From the NCBI GenBank assembly GCA_007026445.1, contig VDMD01000184.1, forward strand, positions 1-38,831: 38,831 nucleotides of DNA. Direction: 5' to 3'. Position 1 is the first letter of the stretch; each line of letters begins with the position of its first letter. The notes under the pieces are model-generated. The model had not been told where the DNA came from, searched no databases, and was given only the letters and a program-made list of their open reading frames with translations. Positions 31,151-38,831 of this stretch are shown here, in pieces. This DNA comes from Schizophyllum amplum. Its lineage: Eukaryota > Basidiomycota > Agaricomycetes > Agaricales > Schizophyllaceae. Both the position numbers and the translations under genes were made by a program.

Positions 31151-32160
31151 GTGCTAAAACAGCCTTGCGCGTCCAGCCCGCTTTGTGTGTTCGACTCGCC
31201 TCGAGTGTCCAGCTCGCGCGTCCGAACCGCCTCGAGTGTCCACCGTACCTCTAGTTTCCAGCGTAACTCTCGAAGCTCATTCCTCGTGTCCAACGCCCTT
31301 CGTGATTCCAGCCGTCTTCCGAGTCCAAGGTTGCCTGACGTGTTCAGCTGTCCAAGTCCAAGCCCTCTCGCGCATCCGATTCGGCTCCCGCGCCGGAGAC
31401 TTGTTCAATGCCTGGCTCGTCTTGCTAGTAGTCCACCTCATCTCGCGCAATCGCCGAGACGTCGGCTCGTCTAGCGCATCCATCTCCCCTCGCGTGACTC
31501 GCACCTCTCGAATGTCCATCTCGCGTGCCCATCTCGGTGCGAATGCCCAGTCCGCCTCGCGCGTCCATCTCTCCCTACGCGTCCGATCCGCATTCCGCGC
31601 CCGACGCGCCTCGACTGTCCGATTCTCCGCGCCTCGACTGTCCGATTCTCCTCGCTAATTTGACTTGTATCGCATATGCCGTATCACGCGGCCGACCCGC
31701 CTCGCGGCTTCAGGTCGCCTAGCGCGTCCATGTCGTGTCGCACAACCATCTCGTCTCGCTCATCTAAAATCGCCTGGCGCGTCCACCCCGCTTCCCTCGT
31801 CCAGCCCACCTCTCACGATTAAGTCGCCTTACGTGTCCTACTCGCGTCTTGCTCGTCTCACGTGTCCCATGCTCATTGTGTGTCTGAACCACCTCTGGTA
31901 TGCGACTGTCCTCGCGTGTCCTGCCGCACCTCATAGGTCCAGTCCGTCTCCCACATTCAGCTCGCCTCCCACATACAGCTCGCCTCACATGTGCAGACCG
32001 CCTCGCGTGTCTGGACTCCACATCGCTCCGCAGACGCGGCTTGCCTCGAATATTGGACGTGTCATGCACGTGCGAAGCGTCTCGGGCGTCTCGAGTCGGA
32101 TTGAATGGTCCGAATCGCCTCGCGTGTCCGTCCATTTCGCCTCGCGCGAGAGTCATCGAC
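31150..32160. repeat. Degenerate 16-20 bp satellite, block A
   Basis: About 1 kb of imperfect tandem units built on cgcctcgcgtgtccagctc, with heavy divergence. A shorter related field occurs at 37100-37340 in the second duplication unit. The ORFs across it, on either strand, are repeat artefacts. Confidence 0.7.
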
Positions 32161-32582
32161 ACTCTTCACGCGATTGACGGGACTCCGCGCTCGCAACGTG
32201 CAACAGAAACTCGAAACCATCCTCGAAGCCGAGATAATCGCCGGCTAGCAGTCGAAAATCGTGGTCGCCTCGGCTGACCCGAAGTCGAAAGTCGTGATCA
32301 TCTCGAGGTCGCTTTCGCACTTCGTGACCTCTACAGCGCTTCAAAAGTGGCGCGAGCTCGAGAGTCGAGAGCCACAGATTCTGTTACGTGGGACAGCATG
32401 CGCTGGACCTACGCATCTCTTACGCCTCTTTTTGGGAAATCGCCGTCGCCGAGGAGAATTGGTTATCCTGCGAAGCAAGTACATCGAAGGAGACTCGCGG
32501 CGATGAAGGGAGAACATGGAAGGACGCAAGTAGCGGCGCGATGGTGACCGCCTGCGTTCTCTAGCGAGAGTTATGCTCGAGC
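32161..32582. other. Unassigned coding-like stretch
   Basis: On the + strand 32161-32250 reads LFTRLTGLRARNVQQKLETI, then a TAG. The same frame continues with KVVIISRSLSHFVTSTALQK and helical, charged sequence to about 32506. It could be a coiled-coil gene remnant. No family is recognised. Confidence 0.2.
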
Positions 32583-33460
32583 TCAACATGACGAGTCTGC
32601 TGCAGCATACCCGACATTAAGATGATGAAGGTGCGTGTCTGCAGCTCCCTTCTACAAGCATGATGCTCAACATAGGATCCATTCAGCACCCGCTGCCAAT
32701 TCGAATGGATCTCAAGCTTGCGAGACATGTACCAGTACAGCATCCGAATCTCGCCTACTAGTAAATCGAGCGAGCGTCGCCTTGTTTTGCCCCTGGCCTG
32801 ACTCCTTCGCGTTGACGTGGTCCTCTTCAGTTCTCAAGAATGTCTGGCACGCTGCGCCACGCTCCACAAACAGCTGGTCTTGACGATCTAGAATGAGAAC
32901 GGCAGGAGGGAGCGGCGTGTCCCAGTGGTTGCCCACGTAGCTGGGTGCGTAGATTGACTTGTGCAAGTACTGGCGGAAAGAAAATCCATATGCGAACGGA
33001 GCGGCCCTAGTCCTTACGTACTTCACCCATCCCATGACAACTCCATGACTCACCTCCTTAAGCCCAGATTACTTCGCTCGGGTGTGAAGGGCACTGGGGT
33101 CCTGGGACAACGAGGAACCAGAATCAATTCCGCCGACGGACACGACGATGACGCCGGGAGCCCGGAGAGTTGCGCGTCCGTCACGGACTCGCCTATTTAT
33201 CGTCCCCACCATCGCTCCGATGCAGCCATCTCACGAGGTGTGCTGACCGCACGCTCGATTCGATAGTCATCGGTCCCTCGTAAAGCCCTCCGCCAATATT
33301 GTATCTCATATGCTTTCGCCCATCGAGATGTGCCCCGTCCGGGGCTCATTCGCACCCCCTCCTTTGAGTGCCTCGACGAGAGGATAATCTGCTGCTCAAA
33401 TGATATTGCATTCCAAACCTCCGTCGCGCTCATCGCCTATGGACCGAGCCCACAAGTACA
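32583..33460 (-). pseudogene. Unassigned minus-strand gene remnant, copy A
   Basis: It shares several blocks, in order and orientation, with 37370-38060: MSRKLE near 32720, GSYVEHH, TPLPPAVLILDRQDQLFVE near 32880-32930, and VMGW near 33025. The copy B equivalents are MSRKLE, VEHSSYV, TPLLPAVSLWIFGVNQLFVE and MGW. Stops and frame changes separate the blocks in both copies. The family is unknown. In each unit it lies immediately downstream of (3' to) a minus-strand F-box gene copy. Confidence 0.5.
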
Positions 33461-33622
33461 ACTTTCGGTGAGCGCCTAGTTCCTGATTCCGGCTCGCGGG
33501 TCGCGTGTCGTTTGACAGAAATGTGATACTACCGTGACGAGAAAGGCTAGGGTCATTGCCGTGCAAGAAAGATGGTCGGAGAGGTGTGGCAGTAGAGGCG
33601 CTCAGAGCGGGTATGGATCATC

Positions 33623-34990
33623 TCACTCCGTCTCCGCAAGGGCGATGCGCAGCCTCGTAAGGCGCGGACAGAGACAGAAGGTCCTCATCACCTCAAGGGT
33701 GCACGACGGTCGCTCGCTGGTATCTGTGACGAGGGACAGATTGACTAGCTCCGGCCACCACCTCGCGATCTCCGCGCAGTCGTCGTTCGTCAGCGCTGAG
33801 CGCGCGAGACCCCTCGTGTCCAAGTTCTCCAGGCGGCGGAATTTGGAGAGCGGAGCGAGGCTCCTCACATCGAGCACACTGAATGGCTGACCCCGCGCGA
33901 GACTCGTGCAGAATCCGTCGAAGGAGATCGTGGTCAGATGAGCGGGGTCGCCCGCTGCGCCGATCGCTGCGACGATGGCGTGGTAGGACTCGTAGTCGGG
34001 GACATCCGCCGTGATGATGATGGTGGTAAGCGCGCTGCCGCCGCCAATGCTTCGCAGAGCGGCGATCACTGTCTGCCAAGGTACGGCGCTAACCTCGAGA
34101 GACTGCAGCACGGGGAACCCCGAGGTGGGGAATGCGCTATGGTCAACGCCTAGTTCCTCCGGCTCCTCCTCCATATCCTCCTCGCGCACTTCCAGCTTCA
34201 GTCGCCGCAGACTGGGGTATGCAGCGAGGCTACAGAGGAATGATTCCCTGAACTCAAAGGCATAGAACGCAATGTCGACGTCCGCGAGCTCGCTGCAATC
34301 ACGAAGAGATTCTAAGAACGCGGCGCATGGCGAAGGACTACGAATGTCGGCGGGAAAGGCTAGTTTTGTCATCTCGAGTGAGCGGAGGTGAACGCAGCGA
34401 GCTGCCACGAGAGCGTGAATCCCCCTCAGCACGAACGAGGCACAGTGAATGATTAAGTGCGACAGAGTGTGCGGGATGAGCGCGACAAGGAAGCGCGACA
34501 CGAGGAAGGAAGGAGGTTTATATGCGCTCAACGTCATGCTTTCCAGTTGCGGGAAGAGGGTTTCCGCAGGTGGTAGTGTGGCCAAGACGGCTTCGTCCAT
34601 TGCTTGCGGGAACCCATGGCAGCTCACAAAGAGTCGCCGGGTGAACCGCGACCGGCTACTAACGAACTCCCAGTCAGATGCAGTGACGGCGCGCTCGGCA
34701 TGCTGGTGGAAGTGCGGACAATAAGCATTGGATGGGGCGAGCGGACAGTCGGTCAAGCGACGCACCATGACTCTCGTACCGTCTTCCTCGCGTGTCAGAC
34801 GAGTCCACGCCGGTGAGAGATATAGTAGATCCCAGAGATCCACATTCTCCCACAGCAGCGGCTCGACAATGTTCTTCCACGACCAGGACACCAGTGATAG
34901 TCTGTATAGATGGGCATGGGAAGACTCAAACGAGGCGCATTCGCGGGCGATGGCGAACTGCAGTTCAGGGATCGCAAGTGCGTGATGCAT
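33623..34990 (-). CDS. F-box/LRR-like protein, copy 2, 455 aa
   Basis: Predicted SCF substrate receptor; single exon from ATG 34990 to TGA 33623. The N-terminus (IPELQFAIARE, then LYRLSLVSWSWKNIVEPLLW) fits the basidiomycete F-box consensus with the conserved Trp and PxLW-type end. The rest is Leu-rich with repeated strand-turn elements (SLRRLKLEVREEDMEEEPEE, HLTTISFDGFCTS, PRLTRLRIALAETE). Compared with copies 1 and 3 (AETERDD then seven and six residues or fewer), this copy ends at AETE because a CGA arginine codon appears as TGA, trimming seven C-terminal residues. It is the only full-length member in the window. It lies head-to-head with the MDR pseudogene, about 100-200 bp apart. Confidence 0.82.
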   Translation of the reverse strand: MHHALAIPELQFAIARECASFESSHAHLYRLSLVSWSWKNIVEPLLWENVDLWDLLYLSPAWTRLTREEDGTRVMVRRLTDCPLAPSNAYCPHFHQHAERAVTASDWEFVSSRSRFTRRLFVSCHGFPQAMDEAVLATLPPAETLFPQLESMTLSAYKPPSFLVSRFLVALIPHTLSHLIIHCASFVLRGIHALVAARCVHLRSLEMTKLAFPADIRSPSPCAAFLESLRDCSELADVDIAFYAFEFRESFLCSLAAYPSLRRLKLEVREEDMEEEPEELGVDHSAFPTSGFPVLQSLEVSAVPWQTVIAALRSIGGGSALTTIIITADVPDYESYHAIVAAIGAAGDPAHLTTISFDGFCTSLARGQPFSVLDVRSLAPLSKFRRLENLDTRGLARSALTNDDCAEIARWWPELVNLSLVTDTSERPSCTLEVMRTFCLCPRLTRLRIALAETE

Positions 34991-35092
34991 CGATATCTGA
35001 GGACCGTGAGCTCAATCTAGAGACAGCCACGTCAGTACGGTGTCTCTGTTTCCGCGTATATGTCTAGCACCTGTACAAGGTCTAGCGAGATC

Positions 35093-35165
35093 GCGATCAG
35101 ATGACGGTCAGAACAAAGACGCGTCAGGCGTGGGAACTCTGCGGTCTCCTGATCCTTGACCATCA
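35093..35165 (+). repeat. Dispersed element, third (partial) copy
   Basis: gatcagatgacggtcagaac followed by aaagacgcgtcaggcgtggg matches 30270-30320 directly and 22400-22440 inverted. It sits between F-box copy 2 and the MDR pseudogene. Confidence 0.65.
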
Positions 35166-35617
35166 CAACTTCACGCACAGGACGCGTCTCGTAGGTCCAA
35201 AGGAGCTCGTACTGCCTTCCCGTATTTGTGCAATCACGATGGCGTTGGCAATGTATCAGATACGGCATGCCTACTCGAACTATGGTGATATCCATGTCCT
35301 CTGTGCGGCCTCCCCGTACGTCAACGTCTGCTCGGCCTGTTCCGTCGGATTTTATTTGATGATGCCCCGACTACCTCGTCTCCGTCTCCGACATGGCAGG
35401 CGAGAACATCGTCGTCGGTAGCGCGATCACCAAAACCGTCGTCGGCGATCGCGCAATCGCCACCGTCAACCCGAGCTGGCTGGCTGTAGTCGTACCCTCG
35501 CTGCTGGACATTCAGATAAACGGCTTTTGGCGGATGTATGGTTCAGTATCGGTCCCATCGTGGAAACGTGAGTGAGCTAGGTTCTCTCCTGTATCCCCGT
35601 GCGATTATCCCTTTGCC

Positions 35618-35737
35618 CGCGCACGTTCTCCTTTGCCCGCGCGTGCTTTCCTTTTCCCGCGCGTCCTTTCCTTTTCCCATGCGTCCTTTCCTTTTCCCGG
35701 GCGTGCTTTACTTTTCCCGCGCGCGCTCTCCTTTTCC
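35618..35737 (+). repeat. 20-bp minisatellite in intron 3 of the MDR pseudogene, six units
   Basis: Units of cgcgcgtgctttccttttcc, pyrimidine-rich on the sense strand. The corresponding intron in the intact gene is only 60 nt and has no repeat. Confidence 0.9.
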
Positions 35738-36158
35738 AGGACATCTCTCGTGCCCCTGAACGCTAACGCGAGAAACTCATGTCCAGGACCTCGAGCGAAT
35801 TTCTGACTCGTTGTCACCTGACGAGACTTGCACGATTCCTATTGCCGGTATGGCAGTGCAACCGACATGCTTTTCAATGCGCTGTACAAGCTGAAAGCAG
35901 GCGACGTGCTCGGTACCGACGGGTTTTCCATGTGAGCGATTTCCTCTTGATAATTCGGAGCTGAACACAGTCGGATCCCTCTACGCTTTCCTTTCTTCAT
36001 CGACATTCGCTCAAGTTCACCTTCCCTCCCGCTCTTCGCATTCTCTACCGCTCTTCGCATTCTCTCACGCTCTCCGCATTCTCTCACACGATCGTCCATC
36101 ATTTCTTTCGTTTACGTATCCCCAGCATATTCTTTTCGTCATTCCTCCGGCTCCTGGG

Positions 36159-36218
36159 GTTCTCACTCCGCTTTCGTACTCACTCCGCTTTCGTTCTCAC
36201 TCCGCTTTTGTTCTCACA
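36159..36218 (+). repeat. 18-19 bp repeat in intron 4 of the MDR pseudogene
   Basis: About three to four units of ctcactccgctttcgttct; a separate 20-bp repeat (cgctctccgcattctctcac, three copies) precedes it at about 36028-36090. Both are pyrimidine-rich on the sense strand. Confidence 0.75.
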
Positions 36219-36460
36219 ATGCCCTCGGCTTTCATCCTTGTACTCCACCCCGCCCAATCCTCACCTCCGAACGCATACAACGATCTAAACCCCCTTCTAG
36301 CCTCGGCGTGCATCTCACCTCACCTCACCTCACACTCGGGTGCCCATCATGACTACGAGATGATGCTGCAAGCGATGAACGAACTCAGCGGCGTCAAAGA
36401 TGACCTCGAGCTCGGCGTCCAGCATGTCGTGGATCGCCGACCAGTATGTCGTGGTACGCC

Positions 36461-36528
36461 GACGTGCGCAAGTCCTGGATCACCGACGTGCGCAAGTCCT
36501 GGATCACCGACGTGCGCAAGTCCTGCCG
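36461..36528 (+). repeat. 24-bp repeat in pseudogene exon 6
   Basis: gacgtgcgcaagtcctggat recurs at 36461, 36485 and 36509, period 24 bp, within the region corresponding to exon 6 of the MDR gene. Confidence 0.85.
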
Positions 36529-36720
36529 ACCCGCGCAGTCCTACCGACCCGCACAGTCCCTCAACGCCGTACCGACAGGCGGGCATGCTCACATGCTCGG
36601 GCTTTTGGCAGAGGTGCGTGTTTTGCCACTGGCCAAACTACGTCTTGAACTCCGTGTACTGTGTACCAGGCGTTTTTCCCGACACCAGGATACGCGCGAC
36701 ACCTGAATACGCCAACTGAC

Positions 36721-36885
36721 GTTCTAAGCCTTCGGCGCGCCCACTCTGAAGCCTTTGACGCGCCCACCCTGAAGCCTTTGACGCGGCAATTCCGAAGCCT
36801 TCGACGCAGTTACTCCGAAGCATTCGACGCGGCTACTCTGAGGCCTTCGACGCGCCCACCCTAAAGCCTTCGGCATCCGACGCGC
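36721..36885. repeat. 23-bp minisatellite, seven units
   Basis: gaagcctttgacgcgcccac recurs at exact 23-bp spacing (gaa at 36748, 36771, 36794, 36817, then 36840). Confidence 0.9.
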
Positions 36886-36952
36886 CTCGTGCTTCCAGCA
36901 AGCCTCTCCCGAGTCGACCTCGCATTTTGATTTTCGGACTTCTCCCGCGCAT

Positions 36953-37340
36953 CAGATTCTCCTCTCGCGCATAATATGCGCCTCCGCGCCTGATATGCGC
37001 CTCTCGCGCCTAATATTCGCCTCCCGCGCCTGCCATGATACGCCTTGAATGATCGGCACCAGCTCGTCTGGCGATTTCACCCGCACTCGCCGAGCGATTG
37101 GACCCGAACTCGTGCGGTCAGCCTGACCTCGCGCAGCTCGTCCTGGCAGAGCGTCTAGCTTCCCTCGCACGCCTGTCCTGTCTTGCGTTTCCATCTCGTC
37201 TCGAATGCCCAGTTCGCCTCTCGTCTCGAATGCCCAGCTCGCCTCTCGTCTCGAATGCCCTGCTCGCCGCCTCCCGCATCTACTACCTCATGCCGTGCGC
37301 CTAATCGCCCGATATTCCTCGCGCATCTGATTTGCCTTGC
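36953..37340. repeat. Satellite block B: 18-19 bp and 25-bp repeats
   Basis: Roughly four units of cgcgcctgatatgcgcctc (36953-37035), then degenerate sequence, then three 25-bp units at 37201, 37226 and 37251 (tcgaatgcccagctcgcctc). The gaatgcccag and cgcctcgcg motifs also occur in satellite block A near 31,500. Confidence 0.75.
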
Positions 37341-37369
37341 GTTTGTCTCCTCGCGGCCGTCTTCTTATG

Positions 37370-38060
37370 CATGATGAGTCTGCTACAGCATACCCGGTAT
37401 TCAGATTCGATTCAGATCATTTAAATGAAGGTGCGCGTTCTTTCTTCACGTACGAAGAATGCTCAACACAGCGTTTTTCAGCACTCACCCGTTCAAGCTT
37501 GCGAGACATGTAAGTACCCGCACAACATTCCGGGTCGCGTCTTCTGAATTGAGCGGGCAGGATCGGCTTTCTATTTGGCTGTTGTCTGGCTCCCTCGCTT
37601 CGACGAGGTCCTCCTCATGGAGTCGCAGCGCGCGCTTTCCCTCCTCATTGCCCAGCGACGTCATCGACGAGCGTCACGCCGTGTCAAGCTCGACGAACAG
37701 CTGGTTCACCCCGAAGATCCAGAGTGAAACGGCAGGCAGTAGCGGTGTCCCCTGGTCTCGCTGTCGGTCTGTCGCGTTCATCGACTCGCGCGCAGGAAGG
37801 ATGTTGACGTTCTCCGTCACCCAGCCATAATCTCGTGAGCTCAGAATAGTATGGCTCACACTGCAGCAAGGTCAAGATCCACAAGGCCTTTGTGGAGTTT
37901 GACTCCGCAAAGAAAGGCGCGGGCGCTCGCGGATTCAAACTCCACAGACGCGTTGTGGATCTTGACCTTGCGCGCAGTGTCAGAAAAGCTGTCGCGCTCG
38001 TCAACTATCCAGCCCATAGCAACTTTCAATAAGTGCAGTTTCCGACTTCTGCTCGCGTGT
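37370..38060 (-). pseudogene. Unassigned minus-strand gene remnant, copy B
   Basis: Second copy of the remnant at 32583-33460, with TPLLPAVSLWIFGVNQLFVE near 37690-37750 and MGWIVDERDSFSDTARK near 37970-38020. Stops lie between the blocks. It contains the fold-back described separately. No family is recognised. Confidence 0.5.
37855..37983. repeat. Inverted repeat (fold-back) with ~41-52 bp arms
   Basis: The arm 37868-37908 is complementary to 37929-37969 with 37 of 41 matches, loop 20 nt. Similarity extends about 11-12 bp outward with one indel (acactgcagc against acactgcgcgc). Because of this both strands read the same peptide: KVKIHKAFVEFDSA on + and KVKIHNASVEFESA on -. Confidence 0.88.
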
Positions 38061-38344
38061 CGTCTGCTATTGATTTCTAGATACGGTTGCTTGCTTCTTA
38101 GGGACTTAGAGTGCTGGGGAGGCCCCTGAATGAGATGACGGAGCATCATTTGTGTTTTTCTAATAATTTCGCTAACCTACATCCACCTATTTTCCACCTC
38201 GTAAATCTCCTCTTCGCCTATGTAACTAGAAACTCCCTTCCTTCCGACTCGATCAGAATAATGGAAAGGGGGTGCCTTCCATGACGAGTGTCGTTGCCGC
38301 GCAAGTGAAGGGGTCCAGGACGAACAGGCAGAAGGTCGTGGCGC

Positions 38345-38831
38345 TCAGGCCGAGTATACATCATCTCGCTCCGTCTCCGCGAGGGCGATGTACAATTCTG
38401 TGAGGCGCGGACAGACACGGAAAATTCCAAGCACCTCAAGCATGCACGACGCGTTATGGTCGGCCTTAGTAACGAGGGTTAGCCTGGCGAGCTCTGGCCA
38501 CCAGCTCGCGATTTTCGCGCAGTCATCGATTGTCAGCGCTGAGCGTGCGAGACCGGTCATGACCATGGTCTCCAGGAGCCTGAACCTAGAGAGCAGGGTG
38601 AGAATCTTCATGTCGAGGACGCCGTATGACGGCAGACCCCGTACGAAACTGGAGTATCTGTAGAGCTGGACCGTGGTCAGATGAGCGGGATGGCCAGCCG
38701 AGCTGATCGCTGCGACGATGGCGTGGTAGGACTCGTAGTCGGTAATGTCCACCGTGATGATGATGGTAGTAAGCCGGGTGCTGCCGCCAATGCTCTCCAG
38801 AGCGGCGGACACTGTTCTGCAAGGTACGAAG
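38345..38831 (-). CDS. F-box/LRR-like protein, copy 3, C-terminal part (runs off the window)
   Basis: Open from the right edge to TGA 38345, about 161 codons. It aligns with the C-terminal third of copy 2 (PCRTVSAALESIGG, ITDYESYHAIVAAISSAGHP, LARSALTIDDCAKIASWW, ending AETERDDVYSA). It keeps the C-terminal extension that copy 2 lost. The N-terminal F-box lies outside the window, so completeness is unknown. Its 3' flank (38165-38345) matches the flank of copy 1 (about 26905-27095). Confidence 0.8.
   Translation of the reverse strand, partial: FVPCRTVSAALESIGGSTRLTTIIITVDITDYESYHAIVAAISSAGHPAHLTTVQLYRYSSFVRGLPSYGVLDMKILTLLSRFRLLETMVMTGLARSALTIDDCAKIASWWPELARLTLVTKADHNASCMLEVLGIFRVCPRLTELYIALAETERDDVYSA

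Larger units (their letters stand above)
35187..36616 (+). pseudogene. MDR oxidoreductase pseudogene (paralogue of 22535-26575)
   Basis: Exon-by-exon similarity to the intact gene: exon 2 near 35187-35318 (SNYGDIHVLCAASP before a GTACGT donor), exon 3 near 35390-35572 (MAGENIVVGSAITKTVVGDR), exon 4 near 35787-35933, exon 5 near 36303-36430 (LQAMNELSGVKDD then LELGVQHVVD), and exon 6 near 36430-36615 (HMLGLLAE before GTGCGT). Exon 1 is not visible, exon 3 lacks its start and loses frame, exon 4 lacks the GTGG motif, and exons 7-8 are absent. Exons 5 and 6 are contiguous: the 1-kb repeat intron of the intact gene is missing. Introns 3 and 4 have their own minisatellites. Confidence 0.85.

Overview
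The window looks like nuclear DNA of a filamentous basidiomycete, probably a mushroom-forming Agaricomycete. The genes that can be read are split by many short GT..AG introns (about 45-65 nt, CTNAC-type branch sites). The gene content fits such fungi: divergent F-box proteins, an Rlm1/MEF2-type MADS-box factor, an FKBP12 and a zinc-free MDR oxidoreductase. The DNA is GC-rich and very rich in minisatellites. I found no bacterial operons, rRNA, convincing tRNA or CRISPR.

Layout. 1-5,200: no gene I can name; a TATA promoter with a doubtful small spliced ORF (1.1-1.5 kb) and a large pyrimidine-rich repeat field (3.7-4.86 kb). 5,235-6,999 (-): MADS-box transcription factor in at least six exons; the MADS box is intact but the C-terminal frame is unresolved. 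7.0-10.0 kb: nothing recognisable. 9,997-11,538 (+) and 15,092-16,523 (+, four exons): two unrelated F-box proteins, separated by 3.5 kb with short minisatellites. 16.6-17.4 kb: four minisatellites; 17.4-17.9 kb: a fold-back, GC-rich/AT-rich element. 17,945-19,428 (-): complete six-exon FKBP12 (108 aa) with introns inflated by minisatellites. 20.1-22.1 kb (-): a decayed, unassigned gene.

22,535-26,575 (+): complete eight-exon zinc-free MDR oxidoreductase (397 aa). Its exon 5 carries a 21-bp minisatellite that adds six heptads of an LQAVKEE-type amphipathic helix inside the coenzyme domain. Its introns 4, 5 and 7 are mostly minisatellite, and intron 4 ends in a row of seven CTAAC branch-site modules.

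27-38.8 kb is a decaying tandem duplication: three copies of a minus-strand F-box/LRR-like gene (27.1-28.5 pseudogene, 33.6-35.0 full-length, 38.3-edge partial), a pseudogene copy of the MDR enzyme (35.2-36.6), two satellite blocks and two copies of an unassigned minus-strand gene remnant.

The unifying observation is that minisatellites have repeatedly expanded inside transcribed genes, mostly in introns and with a pyrimidine-rich sense strand. In one case an expansion with a unit divisible by three entered an exon and created a new predicted coiled coil. The genes do not form a pathway: the F-box proteins would serve SCF ubiquitin ligases, FKBP12 is a prolyl isomerase and rapamycin/FK506 target, the MADS factor is likely a cell-wall/MAPK-type regulator, and the MDR protein is a soluble NADPH-type oxidoreductase.
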